Assembly (NCBI RefSeq): GCF_039526245.1
Contig: NZ_BAAAIV010000005.1
Span: 1 to 64,000, forward strand
Direction: 5' to 3'
Length of the DNA: 64,000 nt
Source: Arthrobacter_H rhombi
GTDB lineage: Bacteria; Actinomycetota; Actinomycetes; Actinomycetales; Micrococcaceae
In this document: positions 1 through 8,369 of the stretch, in pieces
How positions within the stretch are numbered: position 1 is the first letter of the stretch
Layout of the letters: each line of letters begins with the position of its first letter
Translations under genes and position numbers: made by a program
Notes under the pieces: model-generated
What the model was told of the DNA's origin: nothing
The model's input: the letters and a program-made list of their open reading frames with translations, nothing else
Database searches by the model: none

Positions 1-62
1 GAGCGCCTAACCAACATCAAGAATCACGTGGCAACCGACTTACACCACGCAAATGGGCTTGA

Positions 63-971
63 CCCGGCCTGCTCGAGCGTGACCTGATCGCCCACGGGGA
101 ACCGGTGGTCAGGGTGAACACGAAGCTCATGGCCCGCGAACGCGGAATCGCCAGGACCTGGGGCAAATCCGATCCGATCGATGCCCTGGCAGTCGCCCGG
201 GCCGTGGTGCGAAACCCGGACCTGCAACCGGCCATCACCAACGGGCCGGCCCGGCAGGTGGCGCTGCTGTTGGGCCGCAGGGAGGTGCAGGTGGCCGAGC
301 GGACCCGGGCGGTCAACCGGTTGCGGTGGCACCTGCATGAGCTCGACCCGGAGCTGGACCCACCGTCCCGCTCGCTTGGCCATGGCCCCGCCCAGGCCAA
401 GGTCCAGGCCTTCCTCGGCGGGTTCGAGGACCGGGAGGACATCCAGGGCCTCGTCGCCGAGATCGCCTCCCTGGAGCTGGAGGACATCGTGCGGGGCAGC
501 GCCGGGATCAAGGCGCTGGACCGGCGGCTGAAGGTCTTGACCGCCCATGCGGTCCCGGAGCTGTTGGAGATCCCCGGCTGCGCCTCCACCGGTGCCGCGA
601 AGCTCATGGCCGAGACCGCGGGCATCGCCCGGTTCAGCACCCCGGCGAAGTTCGCCGTGTTCGCCGGGTGCGCGCCGATCCCGGCCTGGTCGGGGAAAAC
701 CGAGGGCAGGATGCGCTTAAACCGCGGGGGCAACCGGCAGCTGAACTGCGCCATCCACCGCATCGCGGTCACCCAGATCAGGCTCGAGGGCCCCGGCAAG
801 GACTACTACGAGAAACATCGCCAATCCGGGAAGGGGAAGATGGAGGCCCTGCGCACCCTGAAGACCCAAATCGCCCGGACAATCTGGAAAACCATGACCA
901 CAGCAACCCGAGCCGCCACCGAAACACCCCAAAAGACCGACGATCTAATTTGCCAAGCGCAAGCCGCTTGA
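63..971 (+). pseudogene. IS110-family transposase, 5'-truncated
   Basis: The open frame runs from a stop at 60-62 to 971; the first GTG is at 105 but family-like sequence (PGLLERDLIAHGEPV) begins before it, so the N-terminus was lost by deletion or recombination rather than misread. The KSDPIDALAVA segment matches the second acidic motif of the DEDD transposase domain. The C-terminal half (IPGCASTGAAKLMAETAGI, then FAVFAGCAPIP and RGGNRQLN) matches the IS116/IS110/IS902 Transposase_20 domain. The first RuvC-like acidic motif, expected in the missing ~80 residues, is absent, so the product is probably inactive. IS110 elements lack terminal inverted repeats, so element ends cannot be fixed here. 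Confidence 0.85.
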
Positions 972-975
972 CATA

Positions 976-1257
976 GGAGTAACGCATGAGTGGATTTGCA
1001 TGGGCCCTCTCTGCCCGTCTTGGGGCCGTTACTGTCCGTACTAGCATTAGATCCAGTCGAAGCGCCATGCGTCCGTTTCCCGCGTCGACGAAGCGGCGTC
1101 CGGCATAACGTTTGTAACTGCCGGAACTCTGATTGAGCTCGGGTTCAAGGTCCGCCATTTGAGTTCGTGGGTGTGTCGAAACGCGACCCTCCTGGCAATG
1201 CTCAGTGAATAAAGCTCTACATCAGACTGCCTAGCGCTGTGTAGTATTCAACTTGAT
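976..1257. other. Non-coding stretch between IS110 remnant and two-gene operon
   Basis: No convincing gene is seen. The stretch is mixed in composition and ends with a likely promoter for the next operon: a TAGTAT -10 box at 1242-1247, with no clear -35. The short reverse-strand frame across it runs into the transposase and has no recognisable domain. Confidence 0.4.
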
Positions 1258-2028
1258 TTGTTCGAGCAGGTGCAGGCGATGGGAGAATCAATGGCTCCTG
1301 GCTTTGGCGAGGCCGCGAAGATCAAGCGGCTGTATGAGGGGAACGCCGAGCAGAGCAAGGCCAGCGACGCCCTCTTTCAGCAGCGCGCGGTCGCCGAATG
1401 GCTCGAGGCGCAGAAGCCCGAACTCGGCAACACCTACCGGATCGCGAGGGAACTGTTAGCCGAGACGCCGGATCCCGGTTATGAACGAACCCGAGTTCTC
1501 CTGATATGCCACTCCATGAGGGAGGTGATCAATCGCCTGCCTACCGCAGTGATGCTCGGTCGCGGAAGCCTTGATCGTAGTGCCGTAGCGGGCCACAAGG
1601 GGTCATCGGAACTGGTGCGCAGTCTTCCCAAGGTCCGAGTCGAGTACCCCGATATGGACTTGTCGCTCGAGGCTGAAAACGTTCCAGTCCCGCGCGACGT
1701 TGCGCTAGCTTTCAATGGCCTCATCGATGCTGCGGTATACGAGGATCAGCGGCGCGTGAGTGATCTAGCCGCCTTCCTGACAGACGATGCCAATCCCAAG
1801 CATCCCGCCGTGCGTGAATGGCGCGGCCTGAGCATGTACTTCACAAGGTGGGCGCACCTCGGCGACAATCCAGACAGCTCCATTCCTACAGACGAGCAGT
1901 TAGCCGACAAGATACGCGTCTTCGAGGACCACGTTGACGCGATTCGCCTCGCCTTCTTTGTGAGCAAGAGCGTCGTTGAGGACCTGCTTGCAGCAGCAAA
2001 CCGACCCGTCGAGGAGGGGCAACCATGA
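1258..2028 (+). CDS. Hypothetical protein, first gene of a two-gene module
   Basis: A soluble, largely helical protein of up to 256 residues with no signal peptide or membrane segment. The start is uncertain: TTG at 1258 gives the longest product, but ATG at 1291 has a better ribosome-binding site (GGGAG at 1281-1285), with ATG 1279 in between. Visible features are an ICHSMREVINRLP segment near residue 85 and a C-terminal block, VFEDHVDAIRLAFF followed by VVEDLLAAANRP. I recognise no catalytic motif. Its stop overlaps the next gene's start by four bases, so the two are translationally coupled. The position beside a transposase and a cassette-like array suggests an accessory, possibly defence, role (inference). 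Confidence 0.75.
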   Translation: MFEQVQAMGESMAPGFGEAAKIKRLYEGNAEQSKASDALFQQRAVAEWLEAQKPELGNTYRIARELLAETPDPGYERTRVLLICHSMREVINRLPTAVMLGRGSLDRSAVAGHKGSSELVRSLPKVRVEYPDMDLSLEAENVPVPRDVALAFNGLIDAAVYEDQRRVSDLAAFLTDDANPKHPAVREWRGLSMYFTRWAHLGDNPDSSIPTDEQLADKIRVFEDHVDAIRLAFFVSKSVVEDLLAAANRPVEEGQP

Positions 2029-4862
2029 CTAGGTATAGCGTTCCCGCCATGGCTGAGGTCGAGGCCGCTGTTCGCAGGCTTACCAGCTATCAACTTCGCC
2101 GGGTCTTCTACGAAGGTTTGAAGAATCCGCACTGGGTTAAGCCGCTTGCTGAGTTGGGTGTTTTCGTCGACCCCCCGGAGCCCGAGCCCACCGGGGATGG
2201 CTACATCCGCGACGTGTTCTGGCCCGAGGTCAGCTACCTGATGAACGTGTGCACGGAGGCCCCGAGGGATGTCGTTGACGTACTGCTCGGCCTAGAGGCG
2301 ACGTCCAACTCTTGGGTTCGCAGAGCCGCGTTCGTAGTCGGCTCCCAGGTGCCAGCCGCAGAGGCGGTTCGCCTGAAACCGTTACTAAACGCATGGGCGG
2401 CGTCGGGTGGCTTCGGCTGGCGAACAGATCCGCGAGATCTGGTCCAATTCGCAATCAACCTGTTGCAGGGAGGTCAGACGAGGTACGGAGTCTCGTTCGC
2501 GAATCGCCTCTTCAGGCCGCGAGAGGCACCTGCCGACGGTCATGACCCGGTAGTTGAACTAGAGAACTACTGGTACGCCGAGGAGATGCCCCGACTATTG
2601 GAGGCCCTTGGGGATGCCGGACTGAGGACTGTTCTCCCGTGGCTAATCGAACACGAGCGGATCAAGAAGACGTTCGGGGATGACTTCGACCACAGTGGTT
2701 TCGCGCGTTCTTCGGTTGATCAACAGCACAACGATCGGCACGGCATCGAGGACACGCTCATTGACGCGGTGTGCACGTGCGCCGTTGCGGGGTTCGCCAC
2801 CGACGCTTCCGATACATGGTCGCTCTTTAAGCGCACCCCGATTCTGATTACTGAGCGCATTGTGATGTACGCCCTCGCCGACGTTCTCGAAGCGGCCGCA
2901 GATCCTGATTCGCCGCCACTGGTGGTGATCGGAAAGGAGATGCTAGTGCGGCCAAAAAGCCGAGATGAAGGTGCGCGGCTGGAATTCGTGGCCCTTGCGC
3001 GCGCTCTTGCGAAGCGATCCGAGTGGCAGGTGCTTGAACAAGTTATCGACCAGGGACATTTTACGGAAGAGGATCGCGGTCGCATCCGGACGAACATGGT
3101 GGCGAGGGGAGAAACCACCGACGAGATCGAATCCTCGATCACGCGGTGGGATCAGCACTGGCGTCACCAAGTGCTGAGCGGCGTCGGGCGCGAGTTGTTG
3201 GCACCAGCCCTTGTTGTCGAACTGGACCGGCTGGACGCGGTGCGCGGGGTTCTCGAGGATCCGCTTCGTCCTTCGTTCCAAGTCACCTCCTGGATTGGAC
3301 CGAATAGTCCCGTTGAGCAAGACGAGATGGCCGTGATGAGCCCCGGTGAATTGCTGGCTCAACTCGAGAGCTGGCACGTGACTGGAGATCGACTTGGGCC
3401 AGCCCCGTCTCACGAGGGTCAGGCGCGCGCGCTCACAGCAGTGCTGACCGTCCACCCGCGTGCATTGGGTGAGGCGACCGGTCTTATCGAGCGGCTCAGG
3501 CCCGCTTACATCCGGGCTGCGATTGGGGGTTGGGAAGCGGCTTGCAAGGCCGACCTGGACCTGGACTGGGCCGTGGTCCTGGGGACCCTAGCCGACGCAG
3601 TCAAGCATGGTCGGGAGTCACGGTTCCCACTTGAAGGTGGGCAATTCGACGATGATGCTGATTTCACCGCCGCAAAGCAGGCTGCCGTCGGACTTCTCGA
3701 AGAACTTTCGAAACCCAAGAATGCCGAGCGGATCACTCCGGAGCGGCTCGCGATAGTCGCGGGGCTTATCCTTGAAGTGTCCGGAGACGAAGCGGCCTGG
3801 GCTGATTATGCGAGATCTGATGTGTACGCCTCGAGCATGGACCCGCTGACGACTTCACTCAACTGGCAGTGGCCAATCATGCTCCGGGCCCTCGTCAATC
3901 TAATCGCACATGGCCGCGAGACTACGTGGTACGAGGCGTCGACGACCGCGCTGCACGGTGAACTCGCCCGCGACGATCCGCGAGGTGCCTCTCGCGCCGT
4001 GCTCGGTGAAGGCCTAGGGCGACTGCTCGACAATGTCCCCGAATGGCTGTATGAGAATCTCGCTACTTACTTCGGTTCAGCGGGCTCGCTGACACGGGAC
4101 CAGCAGATCGCGCTGACCACGGCGATTGCGATGCACTACTACCACCCAAGCTTGTATCAATTTCTAAGCGGATCGATGATCGCGACGCTGCGTGAGGAGC
4201 ACGAAGTCGCGGTTGGATGGGGTGACCGTGTTACGCCAAAGGAGCACATTGGCCAGTGGGTGGTTCAGGCGATCATTCGCGGCCACATCGCCGAGAACGA
4301 CGAGCTGCGGCGGGAGTTCTACGAGATGGCGCCACCGGACGTCCGGGGTGATGCAATCGGGCACATCGCATGGAGTTTTCTGCACACGGATGTTGTTGAC
4401 GATGCGATTTTAGATCGGCTCGGCGCGCTTTGGGACGAGCGCGTGCGACACGTGGAGGTGAACTCTGCTGACAAGGCAGAGCTCAAGGGCTTCTATTGGT
4501 TTATTCGGTGCGGCAAGTTCAGCGCTGATTGGTGGCTACCGCGCCTGAGACGGGCAGTCGAACTTGATCCTGAGTTCGATACGCATGGAATGATCGGCGA
4601 ACAGCTCGCAGAAGCCGCATCGGATAGGCCTGCTGACGCGCTCGCTGTGCTGACTCGCCTCCTGAAGCCTGAAGACACGGCACGCCGCGACATCTGGGAT
4701 CTTCGGCGTGAAGCGCTAGCCCCGGTGATCGCCGCAGCGATGGATTCCGGAGACCAACAGCTGGGGCGGGAGGCCACGGACCTTATGCATGCCATGGGTG
4801 CCCGCGGCGAGACGGACCTCGATCGCCGCGTTACCGTGATCCGGAAGGGGTCCGACGGCTAA
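2025..4862 (+). CDS. Large alpha-helical-repeat hypothetical protein (945 aa)
   Basis: The second gene of the module, with an ATGA overlap to the first. The N-terminus has a distinctive block, LKNPHWVKPLAELGVF...PPEPEP, then WPEVSYL and DVVDVLLGLEATSNSWVRRA, after which the protein is a long run of amphipathic helices resembling HEAT/ARM-type repeats. The C-terminus (LAVLTRLLK...WDLRREALAPVIAAAMDSGD...LMHAMGARGETDL) resembles, from memory, the ends of large helical proteins found in defence islands. No Walker motif, nuclease or TIR/SIR2 motif is visible, so it is more likely a scaffold or sensor than an ATPase. Function unknown. It belongs to the lower-GC island. Confidence 0.85.
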   Translation: MTRYSVPAMAEVEAAVRRLTSYQLRRVFYEGLKNPHWVKPLAELGVFVDPPEPEPTGDGYIRDVFWPEVSYLMNVCTEAPRDVVDVLLGLEATSNSWVRRAAFVVGSQVPAAEAVRLKPLLNAWAASGGFGWRTDPRDLVQFAINLLQGGQTRYGVSFANRLFRPREAPADGHDPVVELENYWYAEEMPRLLEALGDAGLRTVLPWLIEHERIKKTFGDDFDHSGFARSSVDQQHNDRHGIEDTLIDAVCTCAVAGFATDASDTWSLFKRTPILITERIVMYALADVLEAAADPDSPPLVVIGKEMLVRPKSRDEGARLEFVALARALAKRSEWQVLEQVIDQGHFTEEDRGRIRTNMVARGETTDEIESSITRWDQHWRHQVLSGVGRELLAPALVVELDRLDAVRGVLEDPLRPSFQVTSWIGPNSPVEQDEMAVMSPGELLAQLESWHVTGDRLGPAPSHEGQARALTAVLTVHPRALGEATGLIERLRPAYIRAAIGGWEAACKADLDLDWAVVLGTLADAVKHGRESRFPLEGGQFDDDADFTAAKQAAVGLLEELSKPKNAERITPERLAIVAGLILEVSGDEAAWADYARSDVYASSMDPLTTSLNWQWPIMLRALVNLIAHGRETTWYEASTTALHGELARDDPRGASRAVLGEGLGRLLDNVPEWLYENLATYFGSAGSLTRDQQIALTTAIAMHYYHPSLYQFLSGSMIATLREEHEVAVGWGDRVTPKEHIGQWVVQAIIRGHIAENDELRREFYEMAPPDVRGDAIGHIAWSFLHTDVVDDAILDRLGALWDERVRHVEVNSADKAELKGFYWFIRCGKFSADWWLPRLRRAVELDPEFDTHGMIGEQLAEAASDRPADALAVLTRLLKPEDTARRDIWDLRREALAPVIAAAMDSGDQQLGREATDLMHAMGARGETDLDRRVTVIRKGSDG

Positions 4863-5430
4863 GTGATCGACGGCTCAGCGGATCGCTGAGGATGTCGCTT
4901 ATTCGGAGACGTTCGGGTTGCAGGGCAGCGCGCCGGGCGGGCGAGGGCAATGCACTACTGAATGTCACCGACGCGCTTACCTGGAACTTCCGGACAGGAC
5001 CCTCACGCTACTCGCGTTCGAACTGAGCGATCGGCTCGTTGTTCCCTTTAAAGTCACTAGGCTCGCAACTGACGAGTAGCGTGCCTACGATCCGTCGCCC
5101 TTCGTCTCTACGATCCGCTCGCGACCGATCGTTGACGGCGGAGCGGTCGAGGTGCCGTCCACAAAGGGCTCGCGTAACACTCATTCGAAAATGTGTCCGC
5201 GAACTGCGAACACGCACGCACGACGGTACGCGCAGCGTCATGCTGAGTTAGCTCGAGCGGGACAAGTACCTTGTGCGGCGATGTCTTCCCGAGGGCGTCC
5301 AGGTGCCTGAGAATTCGGGCCGGCTTTCCGGCTCTAACGTCGACTAGAAGACTTGGAGGGAGAATGTCCCGTTCCTCGCTGCGATCGGGGCGGCAGCGAC
5401 TCGTGTTTGCAGTCGTCTGTCGGGCCGCTT
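4863..5430. other. Long intergenic region, no gene seen
   Basis: About 570 bases without a supportable coding frame. It holds a short hairpin (GCCGG-CTTT-CCGGC type) near 5320 that could end transcription from the large upstream gene, and runs into repeat copy A. Several short frames cross it on both strands but none has recognisable sequence. Confidence 0.4.
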
Positions 5431-5481
5431 CAGATGGCCCTATGTGAGGCGACGTCGGTGGAATTTAGGCTTAATGTGTAG
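5431..5481 (+). repeat. Cassette-boundary repeat, copy A
   Basis: The core at 5451-5481 reads GACGTCGGTGGAATTT then AGGCTTAATGTGTAG, close to the shared consensus (GTGGTGGAATTT ... TTCAATGTGTAG). The 5' part, CAGATGGCCCTATGTG from 5431, is shared only with copy C. It lies between the two-gene module and the next small reverse-strand gene. Confidence 0.75.
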
Positions 5482-5523
5482 TCGAGTTCCGGTTGCGCTG
5501 CGCTACAGGAGCGAGGGCGCGGA

Positions 5524-5745
5524 TCAGAGGTGCTGCCTCAGCCAGTCGGGCATGTTCGAGTCGTCAACGCCCCAAGAATCCTGGAGGGTCTCGTCCTCCT
5601 GCCAGGTGTTCTCATCACCATCGAAGAACTTCTGCCTGTGGCACTTGTACTTGACGACGGTGTCCCCTTCGAGCCTGTACTCGTTCCAGTAGTAGTTCTG
5701 CTTCCCATGGCCGTTCCACTCTTGGGTTGTGTAGATCGTCGTCAC
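5524..5745 (-). CDS. Small hypothetical protein (73 aa)
   Basis: A compact, aromatic and charged protein containing EWNGHGKQNYYWNEYR, VVKYKCHRQKFFDGDENTW and a C-terminal DSNMPDWLRQHL. I chose GTG at 5745 because a TACACT box (complement of 5753-5758) lies seven bases upstream, the usual spacing for leaderless actinobacterial transcripts; a GTG at 5793 would add 16 poorly conserved-looking residues. No domain recognised. It is the only gene between repeat copies A and B and is read against the direction of the repeats. Confidence 0.6.
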   Translation of the reverse strand: MTTIYTTQEWNGHGKQNYYWNEYRLEGDTVVKYKCHRQKFFDGDENTWQEDETLQDSWGVDDSNMPDWLRQHL

Positions 5746-5752
5746 GAGCCTG

Positions 5753-5758
5753 AGTGTA
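5753..5758 (-). promoter_or_regulatory. -10 box (TACACT) for the 73-aa gene
   Basis: TACACT on the reverse strand, seven bases before GTG 5745. No good -35 hexamer is visible, which is common for actinobacterial promoters. It implies a leaderless mRNA and that the small gene carries its own promoter. Confidence 0.45.
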
Positions 5759-5890
5759 GCAGCGGCGCTGAAGTGGCGCTGCGCCTTGGCCACGGCGTTG
5801 GCTGACCACCGCGCGCCGGAAGTCGACTGCCGCGCGACGCGACGACCGAAGGCGAATCGTTCCGGTCTCTTTGGTGTGTAAAGGATCCAG

Positions 5891-5937
5891 AGGTTGGTCT
5901 GTACCGGAACGTGGTGGAATTTAGGTTCAATGTGTAA
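5891..5937 (+). repeat. Cassette-boundary repeat, copy B (full length)
   Basis: A 47-base copy beginning AGGTTGGTCTGTACCGGAAC and continuing GTGGTGGAATTT, AGG, TTCAATGTGTAA. It aligns over its whole length with copies D, E and G. GAAC (5907-5910) and GTTC (5925-5928) form a short inverted repeat around the conserved centre. Confidence 0.85.
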
Positions 5938-5960
5938 ACCGCGGGTCAGAGGCGGTTTTC
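5937..5960. terminator. Hairpin directly after copy B
   Basis: AACCGC at 5937-5942 pairs with GCGGTT at 5952-5957, followed by TTTC. It sits between repeat copy B and the stop of the reverse-strand nuclease gene at 5995, so it could end transcription from either side. Confidence 0.45.
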
Positions 5961-5994
5961 ATGATATAGGTCAGTCTGTTCACACCGGAGGAGG

Positions 5995-7755
5995 TCAATT
6001 TGCCACCAGCTGGTCAATTGCCTGGATGTCCCTGCCTGGATCCTGGGCGCCCGAGTAGACAAGCAGTTCGTGGTAGTTCGGGTCTTCAATTTCCAAGGAG
6101 GGTAAGGGCGCTTCTCGGAGCCTGACGACGATGTGTCCATCGTGGAGCAGGTCCATGCTCTTGATGCGGTCGACGTCCTCCTTGTCCTTGTGCCAGTAGG
6201 AGCCGTCGTACTCAATCATCAGGGATCTCCCATCGGGTAGCGAGACGCGAATGTCTACTGACCATGAGGCGTGGTTGCTGAACGCCGGCGAGTGGATGCG
6301 CGGTCCCGACTGGGCTTCTCCCCAGTGCTGACGAGCAGCGTCGACGTACAGGCGTTCAATCATCGACTTTCCGACGATCTGGCACTCAGGGCATCGGGAG
6401 CCATTGACCCGAGCGTCCGGCATGGCCCGCCAGGTGTGCGCCGGGTCGCGTCGGCATACCCACAGGGGTGGCTCGACGAGCTGGCTTGTATTCGGCCGAA
6501 TGTGCCATGGCGAAACCGAGTTCACGGGGGACCACTCATCTGCGATGTCGGGGTAGTGGAAGGCGAGCGAGTCGAGAATCGTTTGGCACTCGGGGCAGCG
6601 GTGGCGCTGGTACTTGTCTCGCTCTCGGGGCGTTGCCTGAAATTCGTGGCCGCATACGGGGTCGCGCCACCATACGGCCCGACGTGAGTCGGGTGAGATG
6701 GTAGCCAGTTCGAGCTGGCCGTTCTTGGTTGGGTGCCACTGGCTGGCGATCTCTGTTGTCAGACGCGTGGCCGTAGGGTCATCAGCGGCTTTCTTCGCAC
6801 GCCGCCTTCGCGTTTCTGCTGCCTTGCATGCTGAGCAACCTCCGAAGAGCCAGCTCAGCGGCTGTCGGGTGTTTCGGTGACCATTTGCGGGGCATCGGAA
6901 CCGGTAGCCGGAACCGCCTGTAAATGCATCGACCTGGACTGTCTCGGGCGGAATGTCCTCCGCCCAGGCCTCCAGCAGTTCCGGGACATCTGCGATGGTC
7001 AGACCCGCGTAGGCAGCCCGTTTCGCTTCCCATTCCTTCGCTGCGATTTCACGGCACTCGGGACACGGTGATGAGTATCCGCCGGTCACATTCCGGATTC
7101 GCCGTTCGAAAGAGTGGCCTTCGGGGCAGCACCACCAAGCTTCGTTTCGTCCCTTGAGTCTCGCGGTTTCCCACAACTCCGAAGGGTTTCGATCGTGGTC
7201 CCACCAGTCCACGTACTTGTTGTCGGAGTTCTTCAGGAGATTCTTTCCGGCTATCTTCTTGGTTCCTGCGGTCGCCGTCTTCGAGTTTCGGCTGCAGGTG
7301 CAGCCCCATCCGAGGTCGCCTGGTCGTTGGGCCTCGACACGTCCGCACCGGTTGCAGAGCGTTCCATGCGGGTCTTCTTCGAGGCTGGGGTTCGTCAGGG
7401 GACCGAGGTAAGTGAATCCGCTGGCTTCCGCCTTCTGCTGGACGTGGTGGAGGTCGACGGGACGGTTCCCAGAGTACTTACGAGCCCCCTTCACCCAGCT
7501 GGTCCAGTAGCAGGCCCGGCAGACTGGTTCCGAGTGCTCGCGGCGGTCGAGAACGTACTCGAACCGGTAATGGCCCTCGAAGCCGCAGCGTATGCAGCGA
7601 GTTAAGAGGTAGTCGGCCGGCTTGGTGAAGCTGTCGAGAAGGTTGAGTCCGCCTTCCTCGTACAGGACGTGCAGGTGCTCAACGCACCAGGTCGGGCGAG
7701 TTCGCGTCCTGAATGCTCCGACGTTTTCACAGCCTTCAGCGGCGCAGATCGTCAT
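5995..7755 (-). CDS. Multi-zinc-ribbon protein with C-terminal Vsr-like nuclease domain
   Basis: 586 residues. The N-terminal and central parts carry many CxxC/CxxH pairs (CIRCGF, CNRCGR, WWCCPEGHSF...CPEC, VWWRDPVCGHEF...CPEC, WVCRRDPAHTW...CPEC), a string of zinc ribbons of the treble-clef/DUF4379 type. Each is preceded by 'EWHP/EWSP' segments typical of these proteins. Residues ~500-560 (SVDIRVSLPDGRSLMIEYDGSYWHK...D..KSMDLL.DGHIVVRLRE) fit the Vsr/very-short-patch-repair endonuclease fold: an acidic residue in a strand, then EYDGSYWH and a late VVRLRE strand. Likely a DNA-binding nuclease, mobile or defensive (inference). ATG at 7755 is preceded by GGAGA. It is the sole intact gene between repeats B and C. 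Confidence 0.85.
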   Translation of the reverse strand: MTICAAEGCENVGAFRTRTRPTWCVEHLHVLYEEGGLNLLDSFTKPADYLLTRCIRCGFEGHYRFEYVLDRREHSEPVCRACYWTSWVKGARKYSGNRPVDLHHVQQKAEASGFTYLGPLTNPSLEEDPHGTLCNRCGRVEAQRPGDLGWGCTCSRNSKTATAGTKKIAGKNLLKNSDNKYVDWWDHDRNPSELWETARLKGRNEAWWCCPEGHSFERRIRNVTGGYSSPCPECREIAAKEWEAKRAAYAGLTIADVPELLEAWAEDIPPETVQVDAFTGGSGYRFRCPANGHRNTRQPLSWLFGGCSACKAAETRRRRAKKAADDPTATRLTTEIASQWHPTKNGQLELATISPDSRRAVWWRDPVCGHEFQATPRERDKYQRHRCPECQTILDSLAFHYPDIADEWSPVNSVSPWHIRPNTSQLVEPPLWVCRRDPAHTWRAMPDARVNGSRCPECQIVGKSMIERLYVDAARQHWGEAQSGPRIHSPAFSNHASWSVDIRVSLPDGRSLMIEYDGSYWHKDKEDVDRIKSMDLLHDGHIVVRLREAPLPSLEIEDPNYHELLVYSGAQDPGRDIQAIDQLVAN

Positions 7756-7878
7756 CGCTGTTCTCCGCTCGGGATTCGTGTTCCTTTACTTCCTTTCAAC
7801 CTTATTCGGCTGCTGCTGTTGCCGGAAGGAACGATCACGCGCTTTCGCCGTCGGTTTTGGTCGGTGTGTCGGTTCTGG
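7756..7878. other. Upstream region of the zinc-ribbon nuclease
   Basis: The leader and promoter region of the reverse-strand nuclease gene. GGAGA lies seven bases before its ATG. No other feature is recognised between the start codon and the recombinase remnant. Confidence 0.35.
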
Positions 7879-8061
7879 TCAGGGCTCGAGCCCTCGGTCG
7901 GACAGAGCTTCGGAGACTGCCCAGACGTAACGGGACAGGGTGAACTCGGCGTTTGCGTGTCCAGCCTGCTGCGTGACGAGTGGCACGGGGACGTGGCCGG
8001 CCATCGAGATGATTAGCCGCGCTCGGACCCAGTCAGCGGAGTTTGGCTGAGACTCGATGAC
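7879..8061 (-). pseudogene. Tyrosine recombinase/integrase C-terminal remnant
   Basis: Reading the reverse strand from about 8061 to a TGA at 7879-7881 gives ...ARLIISMAGHVPVPL, VTQQAGHANAEFTLSRYVW, AVSEALSDRGLEP. The AGHANAEFTLSRY segment fits box II of tyrosine recombinases (GH, then the nucleophilic Tyr about ten residues on), and the protein ends about 20 residues after it, as expected. A 'GLRH' match to the R-x-x-H part is present further upstream but in another frame, so the gene is frameshifted and truncated. It lies between the zinc-ribbon nuclease and repeat copy C. Confidence 0.5.
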
Positions 8062-8112
8062 GAGGGGCGGTGACGGAGACCTCGTTACGTCGGGCGCAGG
8101 TGTCTCGTGAGC

Positions 8113-8162
8113 CAGATGGCCCTACGTGCCCGAACGCGGTGGAATTTAGGTTTTCGCTCTAA
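8113..8162 (+). repeat. Cassette-boundary repeat, copy C
   Basis: Starts CAGATGGCCCTACGTG (also in copy A), then CGAACGCGGTGGAATTTAGG; the 3' third (TTTTCGCTCTAA) departs from the consensus. It separates the recombinase remnant and nuclease from the GNAT gene. Confidence 0.7.
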
Positions 8163-8369
8163 CCTCTGGCTCGCGCGTTGTCGCGATCTTAGCGGTCTCG
8201 CGTCACCGCTGGCGGAACGCGCCGAGTAGCCGGCGAAGGCGGACGACGTCGTCAGCCGTTCCCTTGGACAATCAAGCCGAACGCGAGGCCGCTGGGGTTT
8301 AGTCAAAGCGCGCGCGGGTGTCATTGCCTACAGCGATACTTATCCGGGAACCCGACTCTTTAAATGACT
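8163..8369. other. Intergenic region after copy C with a 12-bp palindrome
   Basis: No gene seen. GACGACGTCGTC at 8242-8253 is a perfect palindrome flanked by GGCG/AGCC, giving a longer imperfect hairpin. It lies downstream of the reverse-strand GNAT gene and may act as its terminator, though no T-run follows. Confidence 0.35.
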
